DNA of 64,000 bases from NCBI RefSeq assembly GCF_025994315.1, contig NZ_BAQE01000029.1, one strand, 5' to 3'. The DNA comes from Swaminathania salitolerans (lineage in GTDB: Bacteria; Pseudomonadota; Alphaproteobacteria; Acetobacterales; Acetobacteraceae). The position numbers were made by a program, and so were the translations under genes. A model generated the notes under the pieces. It saw only the letters and a program-made list of their open reading frames with translations. It was not told where the DNA came from and did not search any database. This document shows positions 25,764 through 34,195 of the stretch, piece after piece (positions within the stretch are counted from its first letter, which is position 1; each line of letters begins with the position of its first letter).

Positions 25764-27896
25764 TCAGTGGCCTCCCGTTAACACGTCTTCAAGAAGGCCT
25801 TCGGTTTCCTGCTCAAGAGCCCGGATGTCGGCCTCGATCTCTTGGAGCGTCCGCAGCGGCTGCGGCTTGTAGAAGTGCCGCGTGAAGGAAATTTCATAGC
25901 CGATGACCGTCTTGGAGGGATCGATCCATGCGTCGGCCGCATGAGGCAGAACTTCGCGACGGAAGAACGCCTCGATACCGCCGTCATCTAAAAACGGCAC
26001 CTGTTCGGTGTCCCTCAACTCCGTGTCCGGTTCGAATTCGACGATCGCCGGTTTGCCACCGACGGTCAGATGATAGTTGCCGTGAAGCGCATCAGAGTCC
26101 TCATCGGCGCCCGGCTTGATCTTGGACACCTTCTTGATGACCGGTTTCGCCCCGGAATCTTTTATGCCCAATCCTGCCATCAGGAGCTTCTGGCGCTTGG
26201 CTGTCATACGGACGCCGCGCTTGCACGCCACAGCTTCGACTTCTTCAAGGAAGCGGTTGAAATCGAGATGGGGGCCTTCGCCAAGCTGCTCAGCCACCGC
26301 TTCCACAACGTCAATGAGGGGCTCTTCAGCAGCCTCCGCGCACGTCTTTGCGAGGCGACGCTGCGAGATCGCGGACAGTTCGACCTTTAAGCGCAAGGGC
26401 CGCTCGACCGTCACCTTCCAGTAACCGAACGCCGCGTTGGGGAAGATCTTCGACTGCTCGCTTTCCTCGCTGTTGAGGAAGCTGTCGCAGATGCGCTTAA
26501 TGCCATCCGGCCCGAGAATGCAGTTCTTCTTACCGAGGTTTTTCCGCAGAGGTTTGAACCATGCCGTCGCATCAATCAGCTGGACCTTGCCCTTGCGGGA
26601 CTCTGCCTTGCGATTGCTGAGCACCCAAATGTAAGTCGCGATACCAGTGTTGTAGAAAATGTTTAGCGGCAGCGCGATGATGGCCTCAAGCCAATCATTC
26701 TCGATGACCCAGCGCCGCACATTGCTCTCACCCGATCCCGCATCGCCCGTGAACAGAGATGAGCCATTGTGGACCTCGGCGATCCGGCTGCCGACCTTGG
26801 TGGCCTTCTTCATCTTGCTCAGCATGTTGGCTAGAAACACCATCTGGCCATCGCTGGAGCGCGTGATCAGGCTGTACTCGGGATCGCCATCGTGCTCGAT
26901 CACAAAGCGGGGGTCGGTGATGTCCTTCTTGCCGCCGAGCCGGTCGAGATCGGATTTCCAGCTCTTGCCGTAAGGAGGGTTCGAAAGCATGAAATCGAAC
27001 TCACTCGATGGGAATGCATCGCTGGAGAGCGTCGAGCCATACTTCATGTTCTCGGCTTCGGCCCCTTCACCTTTAAGGATGAGGTCCGCCTTGCTGATGG
27101 CGAATGTCTCGGGATTGACCTCCTGTCCGTAGAGGTGGACCGACACCTCTTTCCCGTGGTCGGTCGCTAACTTGATCAGCGTCTCTTCCGCGACCGTCAG
27201 CATGCCTCCCGTGCCGCAGGCACCATCGTAGACGAGATAGGTGCCTGACTGAATTTCATCCGTGATCGGCATGAAGATCAGGTACGCCATGAGCTCGACC
27301 ACGTCGCGAGGCGTGAAGTGCTCTCCGGCCTCCTCGTTGTTCTCTTCGTTAAACCGCCTGATAAGCTCCTCGAAGATTGTTCCCATTGAGTGGTTGTCGA
27401 GCCCGGGCAGACGCACACTTCCGTTTTGGTGCAGCACGGGCTTAGGGCTGAGATTAACCGATGGGTCGAGGAACTTTTCGATCAGGAACCCGAGCGCGTC
27501 CGCTTCGACAAGCGTTGGGATCTGATTGCGGAACTTGAACTTGTCGAGCACTTCCTGAACATTCGGGGAGAAGCCGTCGAGGTAGGCCTCGAAGTCCGAC
27601 TTCAGCTGCTGGCGGCGTGCGCGAGACGTGAGGTCGCGAAGCCGGAACTGCGATGTGTTGTAGAAGGCTTCTCCCGACGCTTGGCAAAGCGCCGCATGCT
27701 GGTTGGCGATACCAGCTTTGTCCAACTGCGCCTTCATGGCTAGAACCGCATCCTTGGTCGGTTCAAGGACAGCGTCGAGCCGGCGAATTACTGTCATTGG
27801 CAGGATAACATCGCGATACTTACCTCGAACATATACATCGCGCAGAACATCGTCCGCGATATTCCAGATGAAATTACTGATGTTCAAATCGCTCAC
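25764..27896 (-). CDS. hsdM: Type I DNA adenine methyltransferase subunit HsdM
   Basis: 710 aa. An N-terminal helical domain (about 1-140, WNIADDVLRDVYVRGKYRDV) precedes the N6-adenine MTase core: NEENNEEAGEHFTPRDVVEL, motif I VYDGACGTGGM (222-232), and catalytic motif IV LSNPPYGKSW (304-313). The C-terminal ~230 residues are longer than in E. coli HsdM (529 aa) and end in a coiled coil. GTG at 27896 is preferred; it overlaps the upstream HTH gene by 23 nt, and an ATG-less extension to 28010 has no family sequence. It methylates the HsdS target and forms the core of the restriction complex. Confidence 0.95.
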   Translation of the reverse strand: MSDLNISNFIWNIADDVLRDVYVRGKYRDVILPMTVIRRLDAVLEPTKDAVLAMKAQLDKAGIANQHAALCQASGEAFYNTSQFRLRDLTSRARRQQLKSDFEAYLDGFSPNVQEVLDKFKFRNQIPTLVEADALGFLIEKFLDPSVNLSPKPVLHQNGSVRLPGLDNHSMGTIFEELIRRFNEENNEEAGEHFTPRDVVELMAYLIFMPITDEIQSGTYLVYDGACGTGGMLTVAEETLIKLATDHGKEVSVHLYGQEVNPETFAISKADLILKGEGAEAENMKYGSTLSSDAFPSSEFDFMLSNPPYGKSWKSDLDRLGGKKDITDPRFVIEHDGDPEYSLITRSSDGQMVFLANMLSKMKKATKVGSRIAEVHNGSSLFTGDAGSGESNVRRWVIENDWLEAIIALPLNIFYNTGIATYIWVLSNRKAESRKGKVQLIDATAWFKPLRKNLGKKNCILGPDGIKRICDSFLNSEESEQSKIFPNAAFGYWKVTVERPLRLKVELSAISQRRLAKTCAEAAEEPLIDVVEAVAEQLGEGPHLDFNRFLEEVEAVACKRGVRMTAKRQKLLMAGLGIKDSGAKPVIKKVSKIKPGADEDSDALHGNYHLTVGGKPAIVEFEPDTELRDTEQVPFLDDGGIEAFFRREVLPHAADAWIDPSKTVIGYEISFTRHFYKPQPLRTLQEIEADIRALEQETEGLLEDVLTGGH

Positions 27897-28110
27897 TCGT
27901 TTCCCCTCGAACACTCTTTTGGGCAGCTTTTTTCTGCAGGTCGATCCAACCATCGAGATCCGATCTCTTGAAGCGCCACGCGCCGGCCACTTTGAACCCC
28001 GGCAGATCACCGCGCTTGGCTAGTCGGTAAATCGTTTTCTCGTCGACGTTCAGATAGGCTGCCACGCCCCGCACAGTCATCGCCTGCTCAGGTGCTTCTT
28101 CCATCGTCAT
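27874..28110 (-). CDS. HTH_17 (excisionase-like) DNA-binding protein heading the type I operon
   Basis: 78 aa. EQAMTVRGVAAYLNVDEKTI followed by YRLAKRGDLPGFKVAGAWRF and KRSDLDGWIDLQKK is a full HTH_17/MerR-like domain, the class often found immediately upstream of hsdM. It overlaps hsdM by 23 nt, so it should be co-translated with it. A role as operon regulator, delaying restriction when the genes enter a new cell, is likely but inferred. Confidence 0.85.
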   Translation of the reverse strand: MTMEEAPEQAMTVRGVAAYLNVDEKTIYRLAKRGDLPGFKVAGAWRFKRSDLDGWIDLQKKAAQKSVRGETSERFEHQ

Positions 28111-28381
28111 CCTCGCTATTCTTTGAGACGATAGCAGTCGAATTCTGGGTAGGCCAGTCCAAACGTGGTCGTTGCAGCACGACGCTCAGTGTAGGCAACG
28201 GCTCAAGGAATGGTATAGAGGGCTATGGAGTAGACGTAGTTCTCATCGGTATCCCGCATGGCACGCTTGGTGAGATACGAACCTCGACCTGGTAAAATGC
28301 ATGTACAAGTCCGCTATCCGTCTTTGTCGGCAGAGTGTCGGATGTTTGATGTCGTCTTTCGGGAAACGCTCTCAACAGAAG
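28111..28381. other. Promoter-side region of the type I operon, up to the insertion sequence
   Basis: No gene recognised. The minus-strand promoter of the restriction operon should lie here; GAGG precedes the HTH start at 28110. The neighbouring IS element begins near 28382, so it lies close to this control region. Confidence 0.4.
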
Positions 28382-28441
28382 TGGTCCCCGTTTTTCAGAC
28401 AGGGGCATAAGGTATAGACCGGCCTGAGAGAGGACGGGTTT

Positions 28442-28753
28442 ATGGGTAAGGTTACGCGGAAGAGGTATTCGGGCGAGTTCAAGTTTCGGGTGGCGCTGGA
28501 GGCGATCCGGGGCGAGCAGACGCTGGCGGAACTGGCGTCGAAGCACGGTGTGCATCAGACGATGATCGCCCAATGGAAGCGCCAGGCGATTGAGGGGATG
28601 GCAGGTATTTTCTCCGGCAAGACGGCACCGGAGTCGACAGCCAGCCCGGCTGACAAGGAGAAGCTGCATGCCAAGATCGGTCAGCTTCTGGTGGAACGAG
28701 ATTTTTTGCGGGATGCCTCTATTCGGTTGGGCGTGATCAGAGGCGGCAAATGA
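28442..28753 (+). CDS. IS3-family transposase OrfA
   Basis: 103 aa. RYSGEFKFRVALEAIRGEQT followed by LAELASKHGVHQTMIAQWKRQ is the OrfA helix-turn-helix; KEKLHAKIGQLLVERDFL is the leucine-zipper part used to pair with OrfB. Intact. Its stop overlaps the orfB ATG (ATGA). Confidence 0.9.
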   Translation: MGKVTRKRYSGEFKFRVALEAIRGEQTLAELASKHGVHQTMIAQWKRQAIEGMAGIFSGKTAPESTASPADKEKLHAKIGQLLVERDFLRDASIRLGVIRGGK

Positions 28754-29528
28754 TCGACCTGATGCGGCCGATCGACGCGCAGTTCCTGGAGACACCGTAT
28801 TACGGGTCGCGGCAGATGACGCGGCACCTTCGGCGGCTCGGCCATGATGTCGGACGCAAGCGTGTCCGCCGGCTCATGACAGTCATGAGGCTGCGGGCGA
28901 TCTATCAGAGGCCGCGCACGACCGTGCCACATCCGGCGCATCGGAAATATCCCTGTCTGCTGCGGGATCTCGTGAGCGATCGGCCCAATCAGGTCTGGTG
29001 CTCGGACATCACCTATATTCCAATGCGCAAGGGCTTCCTCTACCTCGTGTCGATCATGGACTGGTCGACGCGCGAGGTTTTGTCGTGGCGGTTGTCGAAC
29101 ACTATGGATTCAGAATTCTGTATCGAAGCGCTGCAGGAGGCCCTGATCCGGTATGGCGCGCCGGAGATCTTCAACACGGACCAGGGCTCGAATTCACGAC
29201 GCCCCGGTTCACGGAGGTGCTGGAAGCGCGCCTGATCCGCATCAGCATGGACGGACGGGGACGCTGGTTGGACAACGTGTTCATCGAGCGCCTGTGGCGT
29301 TCTCTGAAATACGAATGCGTCTATCTCCACGCATTCGAGAGCGGTTCGGAGCTGCGGGCCGGGCTTACCGGGTGGATCGCTCACTATAATGGGCATCGTC
29401 CGCATTCGGTACTGGGTGGACGAACGCCCGATGAGGCGTATCATGACGCATCGACACCATCAGGTCCGGGGTTAACCCCGGACCTGATGGTCAATAGCAA
29501 CAGCCACGCCGTCAGAATGGCGGCATGA
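28750..29528 (+). pseudogene. IS3-family transposase OrfB, broken by a 1-nt deletion
   Basis: The rve integrase DDE catalytic domain is split between two frames. The first part carries SDITYI (first Asp) and NTDQGS (second Asp, at about 29175-29190). It then shifts frame: the sequence reads as if one base were missing from a Gln codon in TDQGSQF. The second frame continues FTTPRFTEVL and holds the catalytic Glu in ERLWRSLKYE to 29528. A single-base deletion near 29192 explains it; without suppression the element cannot transpose by itself. ATGA overlap with orfA. Confidence 0.85.
29456..29491. repeat. 36-bp perfect palindrome in the 3' end of the IS
   Basis: Centre GTTAAC at 29471-29476; arms ACCATCAGGTCCGGG read outward without mismatch from 29456 to 29491. 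It would form a long hairpin in RNA or single-stranded DNA, perhaps a terminator or a regulatory end of the element. It lies inside the reading frame of orfB. Confidence 0.8.
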
Positions 29529-29926
29529 CAACAACCGAATATAGCTTATCAAGCCCACAAAACTGTCCGAACAGACGGGTCTACATCTGACTCATCGTCG
29601 CGTGCAACGGGCGACGTCTGCTTCTGGGAGGCGCTGAGCCACGCCCCATGCGTCCTAGATGTAGGCGAAAGCTGACATCCTAGCTTAAGCGCGGTCATAC
29701 AGGCAGACAGCCGATCTGCGCCGCATCGAAATTGTGCCTCTAAGGCGGGCTTCCTAGCCCATCAACTGCCGTTTCACGCGCAACCTACCTACTTCCGATA
29801 ATATAATCTACCCGAAGTAGGTCAGCGCATAGGAAGCCACACCGGAACTCATTGTCCGGAATGGGGAGAGAGCCGAACGTCCGGTTTTGAGCAGAACGGT
29901 TCGTCTACGTCTTGAAAATTTTTCAT
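29529..29926. other. Intergenic: IS right end and repeat copy C
   Basis: No gene recognised. The IS ends at about 29583, and the rest is repeat copy C, listed separately. Confidence 0.6.
29653..29905. repeat. Intergenic repeat element, copy C
   Basis: The centre is CTACTTCCGAT (29789-29799) and ACCCGAAGTAG (29810-29820), 10-nt spacer. The left part, starting GTAGGCGAAAGCTGACATCC, with GCGCCGCATC and GGCGGGCTTCCTAGCCCATC, matches copy D base for base over long stretches. The right part GAATGGGGAGAG resembles copies A and B. Confidence 0.75.
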
Positions 29927-31029
29927 TTAATTTGTGATTGGAAAGCCGAATACTCTACAATCTTTATTGACGTCGTGATCAAACGCAGATTCTCCGACTA
30001 TTTTATCCAATAAATCACGCGGCTCTTTTCCAAGTGAAAGATAGTAATCTGGATGAAGAAACCACAAATCGGTTTGGCTTACAGTGAATTTCTCAATAAA
30101 AGACACAATCTGATCGTCGGAAATAATATTATCTAGATGTCCGTACAAATAAGCTGCATCCGATGATAAGGATAAAAAAATAACTTCTTGATTGTTATCG
30201 TTTGGGAAAGAAACCATAAAGAAAACGCCAAAATCGTTATCTGATTTTTTCCAGCTCATATGGCCAGATACCGCTAAAGGCAAAGGTGTTTTTATTGTCT
30301 TTCTAATAAAGATAAGCCCTTTGATAAGGTTCTTATGCGACTTACCCGAATTGAATCTATAAAGTTTTTGAGATATAATTCTTAGTTTATCAATAAGTCG
30401 ATCGTACTTTTTTACTTGTATATCCGACGCATCTTCAATGTGGAACTTTATTTTATCAATCTCAGCACTAAAAAATTCTTTTGTAGTTTCGTCCGGATTA
30501 AAATCATCCTCGAAATCAGTAATGATGTTTTGTTTTGTTTTGTTTTGTTTTTTACTTCTTGCGACGATTCGGCGAATGCCGCGCATAGATTTTCTAAAAT
30601 AGATATTTCTCTGCATACGCTTCTATATGCCTGAAGCGTGAAATCTATTTTCTCTACCAAAAAACCACGACTTTCAAAACCATCAAAAATTTTTTCGTGT
30701 TCTTTACAGAAGCCTGAAAACGTTGATTGCGTTCCTACTCCATGTTCTTTGACAACCACTTTTTCTGCTTTCACATCGAACATTGGTCCGATCGTCTTCC
30801 CATTTTTGGAAATGTCTCGCATGATTGTTTCTTTTTGAAAGATATGAGACCTTACCGCAGTTTCCGAGCACCCTGTGTGCATACATGCAGATTTAGTTTT
30901 GAATCTAGCTCTCCTTAATTTCTCCGCAAATAAGAATTCTTGACTCTTTTTATCAGCATCAGTCCGGTTATCTTCTTTTATTTTTTCCTTAAGCCATTTC
31001 AAAATTCTATGCTTTTCCGACTGGTCCAT
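29927..31029 (-). pseudogene. AT-rich gene of unknown function, split by a pentanucleotide repeat (possibly phase variable)
   Basis: Two overlapping frames, 31029-30448 and 30616-29927, cover one gene. The first begins MDQSEKHRILKWLKEKIKED and holds a Cys/His cluster: CMHTGCSETAVRSHIFQK, later FSGFCKEHEKIF, like a zinc-finger or HNH-type fold (CxxxxC...SH...FC..H). The second has a 229-residue reading ending FGFPITN. Between them lie five AAAAC units (30527-30551 on the plus strand). Removing one unit joins both frames exactly into 365 residues. The region is far richer in A+T than its neighbours, indicating transfer, and is bracketed by repeat copies C and D. Function not recognised; defence-related is a guess from context. 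Confidence 0.7.
30527..30551. repeat. Pentanucleotide tandem repeat (GTTTT)5
   Basis: Five GTTTT units starting at 30527, 30532, 30537, 30542 and 30547 (AAAAC on the coding strand). A change of one unit shifts the frame by 5, and loss of one restores the full gene. Typical of slipped-strand phase variation. Confidence 0.85.
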
Positions 31030-31405
31030 AAATTTATTCCTTTTTCATCCAATTATGCGGTCTGATATTACAGTATACTTCGCTTTCTTATCAAATTGTA
31101 GAGCCAAAATTCCAAAGAGGCACATGCACAGTGCATGCTAATCGGGCTGAAATTGCGAGATCAGATTAACGATCTCGCACCATGTCTGCTTTGTAGTTGA
31201 AAAGACGGCCGTCCCGTGTTCTTTTGTAGGCGAAAGCTGACATCCCTCATTGGGTCGCAGCTGTATAGGCAGACAGACAATCTGCGCCGCATCAAAAACA
31301 CGTCTCCGAGGCAGGCTTTCTGGCCCATCCGCTACCGCTTTCCGCCCTTCGACCCTACTTCCGATAATCGAAATAGGTTATCGGAAGTAGATATGGAGGA
31401 GGAGG
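31030..31405. other. Intergenic with repeat copy D
   Basis: No gene recognised. Most of the region is AT-rich upstream sequence of the split gene followed by repeat copy D. Confidence 0.6.
31226..31390. repeat. Intergenic repeat element, copy D
   Basis: Perfect arms CTACTTCCGAT (31355-31365) and ATCGGAAGTAG (31380-31390), spacer 14 nt. The left part GTAGGCGAAAGCTGACATCC to GGCAGGCTTTCTGGCCCATC matches copy C. The element stops at the palindrome; the integrase 3' end follows. Confidence 0.75.
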
Positions 31406-32533
31406 TCATGCCTGTTCGACAGACGTCGGCTCATTAGCCTCAATCTTATCTGCAAGTTCCTGCATTATGGGCTGGTAGTAACGGTCGAGCGATTTCAGAT
31501 CGCGATGTCCGGTTACCCGCATCAGATCGAGCGGATTATTGAGATAGCGCGCGAGACGCGATGTCGCCTCGTGGCGCAGATCGTGGAAGGTGAGGTTTGT
31601 CAGGCCCGCCCGTTTTGTCATCCGGCCAAAACGGACGGAGAACGCCTTCTCATTGCCGATATCGAAGATTTTCTCATGCGGCTCCGGCCTGTGCGGCATC
31701 TGCCCGAGTTTCTCGACGAGAAGGCGTCGTGCACCAGGTGTGAGCGGGCGTTTCTCAGGGCCAAGCTCCTCCCTGTGTCGCTCGCTCTTCACCCGGGCAA
31801 GCGAAATCGTACGACTGCGGAAATCGATGTCTTTCCAGCAGAGAGAAACAGACTCCGATAAACGACAGGCTTGTTCTATCGACCATTTGACGAGCCATAT
31901 ATCGTCAGCATGCTCAGAGGTCGAAACAACCTTCACAAGGCGGTCATACTCACTCTGGTGAGTGTTGTCATTGTCTAGCATGGCCAAACGCCTGTTACGC
32001 TTCCTGTCAGCACCTTGCGGTCGTTTAACAACTCTACCGGAGGCATGATTGACCGTGTGGATATCCCATTCACTGATCGCGTGCTGAATGATGCTTGCGA
32101 GAAGATTGAGCCGCTTTACCACGGTCGCTGGCGCATAACCGTCGGACAGCATACGATCCCGAAAAGCCCGGACGTCAGCGGGCTGCCATTTACTCACCAT
32201 GACATTGACGACAGGGTCATCGAGCAGGGCAGGGATGTGGCCCGTACGGTCCGCCTGGCGATGGGCCATGCACTCGTCGCGGTAGCGTTCCACCAGTCGT
32301 CTGAGAGGCGTCTTGTCGAGGGACGATGTGTCCTTGAATTGCCGCAGATCGACTTCAGCGCGTTTTTCAGTGAGCCAGCGACGAGCCAGCGCTGAGGATG
32401 CGAAGGTCTTTCTCAGGCGTTTGCCATCGACCATCTTGCGGGCCTGATACTGACCTGCGCCGCGGTACCAGACCCCTTTTGGGAGCGGTTTACCTGTGGC
32501 CGGGTCGATGCCTGATCTTTCTGATTCACTCAT
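31406..32533 (-). CDS. Tyrosine-type site-specific integrase
   Basis: 375 aa from ATG 32533 (AGGGG 8 nt upstream; an ATG at 32560 is possible). The N-terminal part has a SAM-like core-binding domain; the catalytic C-terminus shows Arg in EQACRLSESVS, the H-x-x-R box HDLRHEATSRLA, and TGHRDLKSLDRYY with the nucleophilic Tyr. All key residues are present. It should integrate/excise the element whose left edge may be near 10270. A 19-bp near-repeat of that edge lies 38-56 bp upstream of its start codon. Confidence 0.92.
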   Translation of the reverse strand: MSESERSGIDPATGKPLPKGVWYRGAGQYQARKMVDGKRLRKTFASSALARRWLTEKRAEVDLRQFKDTSSLDKTPLRRLVERYRDECMAHRQADRTGHIPALLDDPVVNVMVSKWQPADVRAFRDRMLSDGYAPATVVKRLNLLASIIQHAISEWDIHTVNHASGRVVKRPQGADRKRNRRLAMLDNDNTHQSEYDRLVKVVSTSEHADDIWLVKWSIEQACRLSESVSLCWKDIDFRSRTISLARVKSERHREELGPEKRPLTPGARRLLVEKLGQMPHRPEPHEKIFDIGNEKAFSVRFGRMTKRAGLTNLTFHDLRHEATSRLARYLNNPLDLMRVTGHRDLKSLDRYYQPIMQELADKIEANEPTSVEQA

Positions 32534-32570
32534 GCGAAGCCCCTGATACCAAAGAGCCATAATTTCCTGA

Positions 32571-32589
32571 TTGGCTCAGGAATGGCTCA
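32571..32589 (+). other. Right copy of the 19-bp repeat near the integrase
   Basis: TTGGCTCA-GG-AATGGCTCA, matching 10270-10288 at 17 of 19 positions and in the same orientation. It lies between the integrase and the EcoRII-like locus. Confidence 0.4.
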
Positions 32590-32793
32590 AAATCAATACT
32601 TTGGTAAATCAGGATTGTGCTCTTTACCCATTGGAACCCGCAGAAAACTGCGAAAAATCAAATGGCGTCCCATAGGGGAATAAATTATTTGGGACTTTTC
32701 AACTGGTTACGCCTTAAAACAGTTCAAACCTAGTCCGGCAAATCAATGGGTTAGCGGCAATTTGTAAAACACCGGATACATCCGGACCTCTCT

Positions 32794-34026
32794 TCAGAAG
32801 AGGGCTTCTTCCTGTCTTTCCCTGACCAAATCGATAAACTCTCTCAGGTTCATGAGCCACTGCTGCTGCGCTGGCCTGAATGTCGTGTGCAGGCTCTGAG
32901 GCAGAACGAGCTGCAGGTCTTTTGCCTGCATCTCACCAGTCTGGTTTTCTGATATTCCTGGCTCGAGGGTGAGCAGATGTTTCCCCGGAATACGGACTGC
33001 TTCGGAGAGTACCTGACGCCATCTGTCCTTCAGCGTCGATTTGGCGCCAAGCATGGTGAGCCGGGATGCCGGGAACTGCGGGTCCGCATATTGTGTCGTG
33101 CCGGGAAACAGGAAATCCGGCCGGTTGCGGTTTTCGGTTTTCGCCCCGCGCTCGTGGCTGATGCTGCATGCGGTGAAGATTGCCTCGAGATGGTTTTCCA
33201 GTGCCATGCCTGCGCGCGCCTTGCGTCTGTTCTGGACGCTCAGGGAGAAGCCCAGAAATCCCTCTACATCCGGCCCGTCCTCCTGCATGAAGCCGCCCGC
33301 AATCCGGCTCGCAACGATCCGGCGCTCGAGACGGCGGAACAGCTGCTCCTCGCGTTCCATCCAGGAAATGAGAGCCAGATCGGGATCGTCGAGAGGAGAA
33401 ACTTCCGGAAGCGACTGCCGGGCAAGTGTCGAAAAGACCTGCGTTTTCGGGAACACCAGACCGAATTGATCAATCAGCCCGTCCAGATAATCCGCCTCGG
33501 GTTCCGCCTGTTCGAGCCCCAGCTCGTCGAGGATATACCGTGCGGCAAAACCGAGCTCCGGATTGTTCGTTTCCCCGACTTCCGTGAAAACGAAGCCTTT
33601 CTTCGACGCGCTTCCGTCAATGCCGAACAGCCAGTCCAGCTGGTTTCTTACCGTGCCCTCCGCAGCCGTGATGATCACCAGCGCAGATCCGTCAGGGCGG
33701 AGAGCGAGATAGAAGAGATCCCCAGGGGACATCAGGAGAGTGACCTCGTTGTCCCTGTAGTACAGGCGGTATTCGGTGCGGGTCGGATGTGCCCGCCGGG
33801 AGTCATACCAGCTGAGCGATCCGTCGACAGTAACCGGCTGCTCGTCTTCATTCAGCCAGATGAACCGCGTCTGGAAGTCCAATCTGTCATCATCGCCAAA
33901 CAGCGCTCGCAGGGCCAGCGAACCATTGAACTCATGCTGATGGGACTTCGCCGGTGAGGCCTCAACCGCGCTGATCACCTTGGACACAACGCCAAGAAAC
34001 TCATCTGCCAGCCGCCCGCGTTTCAT
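32794..34026 (-). CDS. EcoRII-like type II restriction endonuclease
   Basis: 410 aa, matching EcoRII (404 aa). The N-terminal ~200 residues correspond to the allosteric effector domain. The C-terminal catalytic domain carries GFSLSVQNRRKARAGMALEN, then ENRNRPDFLFPG (Asp of the PD..K site), MLGAKSTLKDRWRQ (K) and HLLTLEPGISENQTGEMQ, all typical of EcoRII-C. ATG 34026 begins the family N-terminus; a longer open frame to 34305 overlaps the methylase and is rejected. It is divergent from the cytosine methyltransferase, so the target is presumably CCWGG (inferred from family). Confidence 0.92.
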   Translation of the reverse strand: MKRGRLADEFLGVVSKVISAVEASPAKSHQHEFNGSLALRALFGDDDRLDFQTRFIWLNEDEQPVTVDGSLSWYDSRRAHPTRTEYRLYYRDNEVTLLMSPGDLFYLALRPDGSALVIITAAEGTVRNQLDWLFGIDGSASKKGFVFTEVGETNNPELGFAARYILDELGLEQAEPEADYLDGLIDQFGLVFPKTQVFSTLARQSLPEVSPLDDPDLALISWMEREEQLFRRLERRIVASRIAGGFMQEDGPDVEGFLGFSLSVQNRRKARAGMALENHLEAIFTACSISHERGAKTENRNRPDFLFPGTTQYADPQFPASRLTMLGAKSTLKDRWRQVLSEAVRIPGKHLLTLEPGISENQTGEMQAKDLQLVLPQSLHTTFRPAQQQWLMNLREFIDLVRERQEEALF

Positions 34027-34195
34027 ATTCAATGCCTGCTCTGCCTTGCGGCCGGACGAACCGGCTCGATTACCGCAGCCTAATCTGGCAGCTGATGGGC
34101 GTCGAGTCTGGTCAAAACCGGAACATGTCACGAACAGGGTATTGTCTGCCGGGAGAAAAACTGTACAAATGACCAAAATATTCCCAGAGGCCAGA

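Larger units (their letters stand above)
28382..29583 (+). mobile_element. IS3-family insertion sequence, transposase frameshifted
   Basis: About 1.2 kb with orfA/orfB layout. Partly matching ends: TGGTCCCCGTTTTTCAGACA at 28382 and, on the other strand from 29583, TAGACCCGTCTGTTCGGACA (about two thirds identical). No clear target duplication could be assigned, so ends are approximate. It has inserted near the 5' side of the type I operon. Confidence 0.75.
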
